Shown one piece after another: positions 40,875 to 48,461 of a stretch of 64,000 nt of DNA (within the stretch, counting starts at the first letter, position 1; each line of letters starts with the position of its first letter). This stretch comes from DASPJL01 sp035628645. GTDB lineage: Bacteria; Bacteroidota; Bacteroidia; Cytophagales; Cyclobacteriaceae. The translations under genes were made by a program, and so were the position numbers. Below the pieces are notes generated by a model. It was not told the origin of the DNA. It was given only the letters and a program-made list of their open reading frames with translations, and made no database searches. Location: positions 1 to 64,000 of the forward strand of contig DASPJL010000195.1 of assembly GCA_035628645.1 (NCBI GenBank). The letters are read 5' to 3'.

Positions 40875-42005
40875 ATGAATTTTAAACTTTCTTCAGTAGA
40901 CAAAAAATCAAAAGCCAGGGCAGGACTAATCACAACAGATCATGGAGAAATTCCAACGCCAATATTTATGCCGGTAGGTACCGCAGGAACGGTTAAGGCA
41001 GTTCACCAAAGAGAATTGGTGAAAGATATTCAGGCGGAAATTATTCTTGGAAATACTTATCATCTCTATTTGAGACCTGGATTGGATGTGCTGGAAAAAG
41101 CGGGCGGATTGCACAAATTCAATGGATGGGATAAACCTATTCTGACGGATTCGGGCGGTTATCAGGTTTATTCGCTATCAGGAACAAGGAAAATAAATGA
41201 AGAAGGTGTAAAGTTTAAATCACATATTGATGGGTCACCTCATTTTTTTACCCCCGAATATGCAATTGATATCCAAAGAAGAATAGGCGCTGATATTATT
41301 ATGGCATTTGATGAATGCACACCTTATCCTTGCGAGTATAATTATGCAAGAAGGTCAATGGATATGACACACCGTTGGCTAAAAAGATGTGTGGATAGAT
41401 TTAATAATACCGAACCGTTATACGGAAAATCCCAAACTTTATTTCCGATTATCCAGGGAAGTACTTATAAGGATTTGAGAATGGCTTCGGCGGAAAAAAT
41501 AGCTTCTTTTGAGATGGAGGGAAATGCAATAGGCGGATTATCAGTGGGCGAACCTGCCGAAGAAATGTACGAGATGACAGAAGTTGTTTGTAAAATTCTT
41601 CCGGAAGATAAACCCAGGTATCTGATGGGAGTTGGCACTCCCGCAAATATTCTTGAATGTATCGCTCTAGGTATTGATATGTTTGATTGTGTAATGCCCA
41701 CAAGAAATGCCAGGAATGGAATGCTTTTCACTACCCAGGGAATTATTAATATTAAAAATGAAAGGTGGAAAACAGATTTCACTCCCATAGATAATGAACT
41801 AGACAATTATGCAAGTCGATTTTATACTAAAGCTTATCTTCGTCATTTAATTACAAGTGGTGAGATACTTGGTGCCCAAATCGCTACCTTGCAGAATCTT
41901 AGTTTTTATTTGTGGCTGGTAAAGGAAGCAAGGAAGATGATTCTGGAAGGGAAGTTTTATGATTGGAAAAACGAGATAATAAAAAAGGTTTCAACAAGGT
42001 TATAG
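40875..42005 (+). CDS. tgt: tRNA-guanine(34) transglycosylase lacking the zinc site
   Basis: A 376-residue queuine/preQ1 exchange enzyme acting on wobble guanine in tRNA with GUN anticodons. The catalytic parts are intact: LTDSGGYQVYSL (Asp92), IIQGSTYKDLR, GGLSVGEP and the nucleophile Asp271 in DMFDCVMPTRNARNG. The structural zinc site of the family (three Cys and one His, at 302, 304, 307 and 333 in E. coli) is replaced by Leu309, Asn311, Ser314 and Gln340, while AYLRHL and EILGAQI around it align without gaps. The fold must be stabilised another way. ATG start; likely first gene of a run with lptF/G. Confidence 0.93.
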   Translation: MNFKLSSVDKKSKARAGLITTDHGEIPTPIFMPVGTAGTVKAVHQRELVKDIQAEIILGNTYHLYLRPGLDVLEKAGGLHKFNGWDKPILTDSGGYQVYSLSGTRKINEEGVKFKSHIDGSPHFFTPEYAIDIQRRIGADIIMAFDECTPYPCEYNYARRSMDMTHRWLKRCVDRFNNTEPLYGKSQTLFPIIQGSTYKDLRMASAEKIASFEMEGNAIGGLSVGEPAEEMYEMTEVVCKILPEDKPRYLMGVGTPANILECIALGIDMFDCVMPTRNARNGMLFTTQGIINIKNERWKTDFTPIDNELDNYASRFYTKAYLRHLITSGEILGAQIATLQNLSFYLWLVKEARKMILEGKFYDWKNEIIKKVSTRL

Positions 42006-42088
42006 AGAAAAAGAAATAATTAATAAGTAAAAGAGATGAAAAGAAGATTAAGTGAATATTCGCTCATTCACTAAACTCATTTTAATAT

Positions 42089-43168
42089 ATGAAGATTCTT
42101 GATTGGTATATTCTTAAAAGTTTTCTGACTGCATTCTTTTTTGTGGTGTTGATAATTGTATCCATTATATGCATTATTAACCTCACTGAAATGAATGACA
42201 AATTTATAAAACACGGCTTGGGTGCAGCGACCATTGCCAAATACTATCTTTATTATACGCCTTACATTGCCAATCTTGTGAGCCCGATAATGGTATTTAT
42301 CGCTACTGTTTTTGTCACCTCTAAGATGGCTTCTCACACAGAAATTATTGCCATTTTAAGCAGTGGGGTAAGCTTCAGGAGAATGATGGTGCCCTATATA
42401 ATAGGAGCTTCAATGCTTGCTGTTTTGACCTTTTTAATGGTGGGATGGATAATTCCAAACAGCAATAAATTTAGGATAAATTTTGAGCTTCAGTATCTTA
42501 AAAACCCATATACTTTTGAAGGCAGAAATGTACATTTTAAGGTTGCTCCTGACACTTACATTTATATTCAGGACTATTATTCGGGTGAAAACAAAGGGTA
42601 TAGGTTCACAATTGAAAAGATTGAGAATAATAAACTGAAAGAAAAATTAAAAGCAGACTATATCACATGGGTGCCCGAAAAGAACAAGTGGAGAGTAAGC
42701 GATTATCAAATTCATAAATTTTTAGGAATGGAAGAGGAGATCATCAAAGGAAAGGCTTTTGATACCACTTTGAATCTTTATCCAAAAGATTTTGAAAGTA
42801 CCTATTCTTTACAAGAATCCCTCACTTTGAACGAGCTTTCAACTTATATAGCAGAACAAAGGGAAAGGGGAAAGGGTAACCTGGAAATATACATCATTCA
42901 GCGATATACCATTTTCATTTATCCCGTTGCGATTATAATTCTAACGTTGATCGGGCTGATTGTTTCTGCCAGAAAAAGTAGGGGAGGCGCAGGTTTTCAA
43001 ATAGCTTTGGGCTTTCTTATCGCTTTTGTCTATATTTTATTTGTCGTAATGAGCAGGAGTATAGCCTTGTCCGGTACTACTGATTTTCAAATAGCAATGT
43101 TGGTCTTGCTGCCAAATGCTCTTTTTGCAGCAGTTGGGGTTATACTTTATCATACCGTTCCCCGTTGA
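42089..43168 (+). CDS. LptF/LptG family LPS export permease
   Basis: A 359-residue permease. Three membrane helices come first (MKILDWYILKSFLTAFFFVV is the family start; then around 55-75 and 100-122). A periplasmic beta-jellyroll spans about 130-265, and three helices follow to the C terminus (YTIFIYPVAIIILTLIGLIV). With an LptB ATPase it extracts LPS from the inner membrane and passes it to LptC (12 kb here). Bacteroidota often carry two such permeases; which of F or G this is cannot be decided. The downstream transporter starts in its TGA stop (TGATG). Confidence 0.9.
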   Translation: MKILDWYILKSFLTAFFFVVLIIVSIICIINLTEMNDKFIKHGLGAATIAKYYLYYTPYIANLVSPIMVFIATVFVTSKMASHTEIIAILSSGVSFRRMMVPYIIGASMLAVLTFLMVGWIIPNSNKFRINFELQYLKNPYTFEGRNVHFKVAPDTYIYIQDYYSGENKGYRFTIEKIENNKLKEKLKADYITWVPEKNKWRVSDYQIHKFLGMEEEIIKGKAFDTTLNLYPKDFESTYSLQESLTLNELSTYIAEQRERGKGNLEIYIIQRYTIFIYPVAIIILTLIGLIVSARKSRGGAGFQIALGFLIAFVYILFVVMSRSIALSGTTDFQIAMLVLLPNALFAAVGVILYHTVPR

Positions 43169-44082
43169 TGGCAAGTTTAAAAGACTATCTTCAGCTTCAT
43201 TTTTTAATCTTTCTGTGGGGTTTCACAGCCATAATTGGTTTACTTATTTCTATCCCTGCAGTCGAGATGGTTTTTTGCCGTACTCTTCTGGCTCTGCTCG
43301 CATTGGGGCTTTTATTGATTTACAAAAAGGCATCAATAAATCTGGGGGCTGAAAAAATACGTCCGCTTATTTTTACTGGTTTTATTGTAGCCATACATTG
43401 GATCACCTTCTTTGTTTCAGCCAGAATTTCGACGGCCTCCGTTTGTCTTGCAGGCTTTGCTACTAGTACTTTCTGGACCAGCCTTCTTGAACCCGTTATA
43501 AACAAAAGATCAATAAGTATTTTTGAAGTTGTCCTTGGGTTATTGGTATTGTTGGGGATTGTAGTAATATTCAGATTTGAAGTAGACCACGCTTTAGGCC
43601 TTGCCGTCGGAATTCTTTCAGCCCTCGCCCAAGCCACTTTTGCGATTTTAAACGGAAATTTTGCAAAGCATACTTCTCCAATAGTCATAACCTTTTATGA
43701 AATGTTGGGCGCTGTAATTTGCACTGCTTTATTTTTTCCATTTTATGTTTATTTTTTTACCAATGGCCATTTATCTCTTGTTCCAACCGGGATGGATATA
43801 ATTTATATAGCGCTTTTGGCCATTGTTTGTACAGTTTATGCCTATACAAAAGCTGTTGAATTAATGAAAAGGATTTCTGCTTTTGCTCTAAATCTATCTT
43901 TAAATTTAGAACCGGTTTATGGAATTATTGCAGCCTTTCTGATTTTCCCGGGGAGGGAAAGAATGTCGCCCGGATTTTACTTAGGGGCTTCAATTATTAT
44001 AATTTGTGTGCTTATGTATCCGGCAGTTAAGTATTCCAAAGGCATGAGAAAAAGGACTATGTTTAATAAAACAGGAAATTAG
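43168..44082 (+). CDS. EamA/DMT-family transporter
   Basis: A 304-residue membrane protein of ten helices in two EamA repeats, the layout of the drug/metabolite transporter superfamily. The first repeat runs to about residue 140 and the second from LGLAVGILSALAQATFAILN onward. ATG at 43168 overlaps the previous TGA by one base, so translation is coupled to the LPS permease. The substrate (amino acid, nucleotide sugar or drug) cannot be inferred. A glycosyltransferase gene follows directly. Confidence 0.85.
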   Translation: MASLKDYLQLHFLIFLWGFTAIIGLLISIPAVEMVFCRTLLALLALGLLLIYKKASINLGAEKIRPLIFTGFIVAIHWITFFVSARISTASVCLAGFATSTFWTSLLEPVINKRSISIFEVVLGLLVLLGIVVIFRFEVDHALGLAVGILSALAQATFAILNGNFAKHTSPIVITFYEMLGAVICTALFFPFYVYFFTNGHLSLVPTGMDIIYIALLAIVCTVYAYTKAVELMKRISAFALNLSLNLEPVYGIIAAFLIFPGRERMSPGFYLGASIIIICVLMYPAVKYSKGMRKRTMFNKTGN

Positions 44083-44083
44083 A

Positions 44084-45166
44084 TTGAACCTATTATTTAT
44101 AACTTATCAGGGAGATATTTCCGGCCAGACAAATTCCATATGTTTTTTAGCTAAAGGATTAGCTGAAAAAGGCCATAATGTATATGTAGGATGCAGAAGG
44201 GAATCTTTGCTCTTTACACTTTTGAAGGATACGCAGGTCAATCTTTTGCCAATGGTATTTAAGGGAAAAATTGATTTTGCGAATATTAAGAAAATCAAGG
44301 ACGCCGTTTTAAAATATTCTATTGAAATAATTAATGCTCAGTCAAGCAATGACCGATATTCTACTATCCTGTCCCGTTGGCTTTATGGTTTAAATGTCAA
44401 AATAATTCATACGCGCAGACAAGCGCCCAAAAGTGTAGGTGGCTTTTTACAAAATTATTTTTATACAAAAGGAACGGATAAGATAATTGCTATAAGTGAT
44501 GAATTAAAAAAGACGCTTGTTAAAAAAGGCCTGCCTGAAGACCATATTCATGTAATTTATAATGGCACACCTAAAGAAAGGTATAGTATGGTAAAGGAGG
44601 AGGAAATAAAAAAGCTGAAGGAGAAATATGGATTGAAGGAAAATGATGTGGTGATTGGATGCATTTCAAGAAGAAAAAAACAGGAACAGCTAATTGAAGC
44701 CCTTCCCTATCTTGATCCTAAAATAAAAGTGATGTTTGTAGGGATAGAAAAAAATAGTCTGAATGAATATGTAAAAAACTTTAATGTAAAGCAGGAGGTT
44801 ATTTACGCCGGATTAGTCGATGCAAAAGAAGTACTCAATTATTATAAATTATTTACCATAAGCGTCCTACCTTCCACTATGGATGGATTTGGGCTGGTTT
44901 TGGTCGAGGCCATGGCCTTAGGTGTTCCGGTAGTGGCTACCAGGGCAGAGGGGATTATTAATGTGGTTGAAGAAAACAAAAGCGGACTTCTTTTTAATGA
45001 CGGAGACATAAAAGATCTGGCAGCCAAGATTAATATTTTGCTGGAAGACAATGAAAAGCGTAAGACTCTGATTCAGAATGGAAAAGTAAGAGCGCTGGAT
45101 ACATTTTCTATGGAAAGAACAGTAGAGAATTACGAGATTTTTTTTAAGTCGCTATTAAGTCGTTAA
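44084..45166 (+). CDS. family 4 glycosyltransferase
   Basis: A 360-residue GT-B enzyme with a TTG start at 44084, one base after the transporter stop. The N-terminal domain has FITYQGDISGQTNSICFLAK and HTRRQAPKSVGG; the C-terminal nucleotide-sugar domain has IGCISRRKKQEQLIEALPYL, ISVLPSTMDGFGLVLVEAMA and GVPVVATRAEGI with the E-x7-E-like motif. It should add a sugar to a lipid-linked or surface glycan. Co-directional with the permease and DMT genes. Donor and acceptor unknown. Confidence 0.9.
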   Translation: MNLLFITYQGDISGQTNSICFLAKGLAEKGHNVYVGCRRESLLFTLLKDTQVNLLPMVFKGKIDFANIKKIKDAVLKYSIEIINAQSSNDRYSTILSRWLYGLNVKIIHTRRQAPKSVGGFLQNYFYTKGTDKIIAISDELKKTLVKKGLPEDHIHVIYNGTPKERYSMVKEEEIKKLKEKYGLKENDVVIGCISRRKKQEQLIEALPYLDPKIKVMFVGIEKNSLNEYVKNFNVKQEVIYAGLVDAKEVLNYYKLFTISVLPSTMDGFGLVLVEAMALGVPVVATRAEGIINVVEENKSGLLFNDGDIKDLAAKINILLEDNEKRKTLIQNGKVRALDTFSMERTVENYEIFFKSLLSR

Positions 45167-45174
45167 AAGATATT

Positions 45175-45477
45175 TTAATTGCCATATTCTATTACATCTA
45201 CCTGTTTTCCTTCTTCGTCAAATACCTTCCACTGACCTTTTTCTACATCATTAACGTAATTTCCTTCAAGAGCCACTTTCCCGTTGGAATGAAAAAATCT
45301 CCAGCTTCCGTTTTTCATATCGTCTGAGTAGAGGCCTTCCTGCATTACCTTGCCATCGTCATAATAACAAAGCCAGATGCCTGTCTTTTTTCCGTCCTTT
45401 ACCTCACCTTTACAGTTTTCCCCTTTGGCAGAAAAATTTAAAATACACGTAACACTTAGGATTAATAAAGCTTTCAT
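45175..45477 (-). CDS. MORN-like/YwqK repeat protein, exported
   Basis: A 100-residue secreted protein. A signal peptide (about 1-19, MKALLILSVTCILNFSAKG) is followed by three to four short repeats of the MORN/YwqK kind: GKKTGIWLCYYDDGKVMQEG, KNGSWRFFHSNGKVALEG and EKGQWKVFDEEGKQVDV. The repeats form a beta-meander. Proteins of this type are common in Bacteroidota and have no defined role. It stands alone on the minus strand, facing the GT4 gene 8 bases away. Confidence 0.75.
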   Translation of the reverse strand: MKALLILSVTCILNFSAKGENCKGEVKDGKKTGIWLCYYDDGKVMQEGLYSDDMKNGSWRFFHSNGKVALEGNYVNDVEKGQWKVFDEEGKQVDVIEYGN

Positions 45478-45535
45478 ATAACGTGGACCGATATTAAGTA
45501 AAAGAAAAAGCAGATTGACTTAGTATGCTACCAGT

Positions 45536-45664
45536 AAAAGAGGAAGTCCAAAAAACATGTTTTTCCGTCCTTTCAAATTTATTTCACTTTCTTAAGTATC
45601 TATTAATAAACTACTTAAATATTCAAAAATAAATCTTAGAACGACTTTTTGAACTTCCTCTTTT
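45536..45664. repeat. 12-bp perfect inverted repeat, 105-base spacer
   Basis: AAAAGAGGAAGT at 45536-45547 faces ACTTCCTCTTTT at 45653-45664. It lies in the 258-base gap between the MORN-like gene and phoH (both on the minus strand). The spacer holds AAAAACATGTTTTT, a further short palindrome. No T-run terminator is clear. Confidence 0.5.
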
Positions 45665-45735
45665 TGTTCAGGAAGGAAAATTACCTGGTTTTACTTAAAA
45701 ATACTTTTTAGAATCCTGGTAAAAATTACAGGAGA

Positions 45736-47070
45736 TTATAAAAGTTCATTGGCAAGATTGGCAAGTTCTGATCTTTCTCCTTTTTCAAGGGTTACATGAG
45801 CATATAAAGGATGGTCTTTTATTTTGTCAATTAAATAAGAAAGACCATTACTTTGACTATCCAGGTAAGGGGTATCTATTTGGTAAATATCTCCGGTAAA
45901 AATGATTTTTGTATTTTCTCCCGCTCGGGTGATAATTGTTTTTACTTCATGTGGTGTCAGATTTTGTGCTTCATCTACTATAAAACAAATATTGGACAAA
46001 GATCTGCCTCTTATATAAGCAAGCGGAGTAATCACAAGTTTTTCTTTTGTGACCATTTCACTGATTCTGATGTATTCTTTATCGGTTTCGGAGAATTGGT
46101 TTTGTATAAACTTCAGGTTATCCCAAAGAGGCTCCATATAGGGATTGAGCTTAGATTTTATATCTCCGGGTAAATATCCAATATCCTTGTTACTTAAAGG
46201 AACGATAGGTCTGGCAAGATAAACCTGTTTGTAGTCTCTTCGATCTTCAAGTGCACTGGCCAGCGCCAATAATGTTTTACCGGTTCCTGCTACACCTTGC
46301 ATGGTCACCAGCTTCACATTTGGATTTAATAGCGCATGAATGGCAAAAGTTTGTTCTGCATTTCTTGGTTTAATATTATAAACCATTTTCTTCTCCACTT
46401 TTTCGATTCTTTTTTCAAGTGGGTTGTAATAGGCAAGCACAGAATTCCTGTTGCTTTTTAAAATGAAATAATTATTGTCCGTAGGTTTTTTATTAAATAC
46501 CAGCGATGGCTCGCAAAATCCCTTTTCATACAATTCATTAATAACTTCAGCGGAAACTTTGTCCTGGACTTTTGTGCGTTGATCTAATTCGCTTACATCT
46601 TTTATTTTTCCTGTTTCATAATCTTCGGCAGTCAAGTTAAAGGATCGGGCTTTAAGGCGAAGATTGATGTCTTTTGTAACAAGAATGACTTTCTGATCCT
46701 TGGATTCTTGCTGCAGACGAAGCGCTGAATTTAGGATCTTATGATCCGCTTTTGCATCATCAAAGACTTTGGTTGCATCTACATTGCTATCATGAGACAT
46801 CAAAACTTTAAATTTCCCTTTTTTAGGTCCGTTTAAAGGAATCCAATGTTGCAGAGAATGTTCCTCTGAAAGTCTGTCAAGGATTCTGATGAATTCCCTG
46901 GCCTCAAAGTTTTTGATATCGTTTCCTTTTTTGAACTGATCCAACTCTTCCAGCACCGTTATCGGAATGGCTACATCATGTTCATCAAAATTCATTATTG
47001 CATTGTGGGCATATAATATTACGGAAGTGTCGAGTACGAATATTTTCCTTTCTTTCTTTGCTTTCGCCAT
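45736..47070 (-). CDS. PhoH family ATPase with N-terminal PIN domain
   Basis: A 444-residue PhoH2-type protein: a PIN ribonuclease-like domain (residues about 8-150, starting KIFVLDTSVILYAHNA with the first acidic residue) fused to a PhoH ATPase. Walker A is GVAGTGKTLLALASAL, the next motif is VYLARPIVPLSNKDIGYLPG, and Walker B is FIVDEAQNLTPHEVK. PhoH2 enzymes unwind and cut RNA in other bacteria, so a role in RNA turnover is likely. It is monocistronic on the minus strand. Confidence 0.93.
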   Translation of the reverse strand: MAKAKKERKIFVLDTSVILYAHNAIMNFDEHDVAIPITVLEELDQFKKGNDIKNFEAREFIRILDRLSEEHSLQHWIPLNGPKKGKFKVLMSHDSNVDATKVFDDAKADHKILNSALRLQQESKDQKVILVTKDINLRLKARSFNLTAEDYETGKIKDVSELDQRTKVQDKVSAEVINELYEKGFCEPSLVFNKKPTDNNYFILKSNRNSVLAYYNPLEKRIEKVEKKMVYNIKPRNAEQTFAIHALLNPNVKLVTMQGVAGTGKTLLALASALEDRRDYKQVYLARPIVPLSNKDIGYLPGDIKSKLNPYMEPLWDNLKFIQNQFSETDKEYIRISEMVTKEKLVITPLAYIRGRSLSNICFIVDEAQNLTPHEVKTIITRAGENTKIIFTGDIYQIDTPYLDSQSNGLSYLIDKIKDHPLYAHVTLEKGERSELANLANELL

Positions 47071-47177
47071 GTAGTATATAGGAAATGTAGATAATAAGAT
47101 TTTTGCCTTAAATTATGCTTTTGACTAGTAATATAAAAAGAGATTTCTGAAATAAAATTGTTTTCTTCTATTATTTT

Positions 47178-47220
47178 AAAAACAAAAAAAGCGGTAGAAA
47201 TTTAAAACTCCTATCGCTTT
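47178..47220 (-). terminator. intrinsic terminator of the 47.3-kb gene
   Basis: On the minus strand AAAGCGATAG and CTACCGCTTT pair in 9 of 10 positions around a 13-base loop and run into TTTTGTTTTT. It lies about 40 bases past the stop of the unknown gene at 47259. Confidence 0.75.
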
Positions 47221-47258
47221 GATTATAAAATAAATACGATGAATTCCTATTGCAGAAA

Positions 47259-47789
47259 CTAATTTAAAGATTTGTTATGAAGCAATTGCAGCGCTTTAAA
47301 TTCCGCTTTCAACTTCAACATGTGCGTTTTGTAAATAAGAAAATCGCGGAATAATACTTCGAGTTGTTTTTCAAGATTTCCGAGTACACGGTCACATTCT
47401 TTAATAGACGGAGGTTCTTCAACCAGGGATTTTTGTCGGTGAATTTCTTTTATAAAATTAGAAACACGGGTAGGAAGGTATAAATTGGTCTCAATGAAAA
47501 TGCCTAATTCTTTTACAAATTTCAGGTTTAGTTCTCCTACATTTTGCAATTCAATCTCCATGTCGCGGGTACTTATATTATATTGTCCCAGCACCCTTTG
47601 CTTTACTTTCAATTCCCTGAACGAATCTTCAAGAGAGGCAGCAAACTTTTTTACAGATTCATAAAATTGTAAAAAATCCTGGTTTAGCGGTATGAGGTTC
47701 TCATAAAGTTCTTTATTGTTATCTGCCAGTTTCAGATACCTTCGTCGGATTTCTTCCAACATGAAGAGCCTCTTTAATTCATCGATCAT
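47259..47789 (-). CDS. conserved-looking helical protein, function unknown
   Basis: A 176-residue protein, not recognised. It has no signal peptide or membrane helix. It reads as one long set of amphipathic helices (MIDELKRLFMLEEIRRRYLK, FAASLEDSFRELKVKQRVLG, and a C-terminal LEVLFRDFLIYKTHMLKLKA), with leucines and charged residues in heptad-like order, so a coiled-coil bundle is likely. It starts at ATG 47789 and has a good terminator. It is alone between phoH and the next small gene. Codon use is like its neighbours. Confidence 0.6.
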   Translation of the reverse strand: MIDELKRLFMLEEIRRRYLKLADNNKELYENLIPLNQDFLQFYESVKKFAASLEDSFRELKVKQRVLGQYNISTRDMEIELQNVGELNLKFVKELGIFIETNLYLPTRVSNFIKEIHRQKSLVEEPPSIKECDRVLGNLEKQLEVLFRDFLIYKTHMLKLKAEFKALQLLHNKSLN

Positions 47790-47923
47790 AGTAGTATTAT
47801 TTGTAGCTTTAAATTTTAACGGGAGTTTTATTGAAAAGTATACCAGCTATAACGTGAATGTTTATTATAGACAATTAATTCTTGAGAATCTGCTAAAGTC
47901 GATAAAAGTTGTAACATCCAGGC

Positions 47924-48163
47924 CTAAATTCCCCGCATAGCTTGTGCCAAAGATTTTCCCATTTCTTCAAAGTTCTTTAATACTTCTTCGATAAATTCAC
48001 TGGTAATCAATGCCTTTACATCATCTTCACCAGTTACGTCAAACGCTGAAATTTTATAGGTTTGTTCAAAAAAAGGCTGTTCAAATTTTAGTAGATACTT
48101 ATTATTCCAATTAAATATTGTGATTTTACAATCCCGGTGGGGAATTTCAGCTACGATTCTCAT
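47924..48163 (-). CDS. small conserved-looking cytoplasmic protein, function unknown
   Basis: A 79-residue protein. The N-terminal half is predicted beta (MRIVAEIPHRDCKITIFNWN, then KYLLKFEQPFFEQTYKIS) and the C-terminal half helical (FIEEVLKNFEEMGKSLAQAM). Small proteins of this shape occur in many Cytophagales; no activity is known to me. It has an ATG start and no partner gene. It is divergent from valS with a 298-base gap that carries an inverted repeat. Confidence 0.6.
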   Translation of the reverse strand: MRIVAEIPHRDCKITIFNWNNKYLLKFEQPFFEQTYKISAFDVTGEDDVKALITSEFIEEVLKNFEEMGKSLAQAMRGI

Positions 48164-48176
48164 ATAGTAAATTTTT

Positions 48177-48419
48177 AATGTTAAATGTTGAATTTTGTAT
48201 TATTATACCTGCATTTCATAGATTAAACCCAAAGAAATATCAGCATGAATGGTTAAAATTCAGATAGAAATTTCAGACATTCAAATGCCAAATTAATTGT
48301 CCTTCCTGCTTGTCTGTTTAATTCAGTTCTTTAAGGGAAAATATTATCTACGGAATCAAAAGAGGTACTATTCAGCGATTTGATTTTAACACTCAAAATT
48401 TAAATTAACATTTAACATT
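48177..48419. repeat. 13-bp inverted repeat framing the valS upstream region
   Basis: AATGTTAAATGTT at 48177-48189 faces AACATTTAACATT at 48407-48419, a perfect 13-base match. The match extends inward imperfectly (TGAATTTTG against CAAAATTTA). The 217 bases between contain no open frame of note. No target-site duplication is visible, so a mobile origin is not shown. Confidence 0.6.
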
Positions 48420-48434
48420 CCCCCTTCATTCCTC

Positions 48435-48442
48435 TAAATTTG
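48435..48442 (+). promoter_or_regulatory. -7 box for valS
   Basis: TAAATTTG matches TAnnTTTG and lies 19 bases before the valS ATG. The expected -33 position falls in the right arm of the 13-bp inverted repeat and has no TTTG. Confidence 0.45.
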
Positions 48443-48461
48443 CGCTCTTAAAATTTTACCT

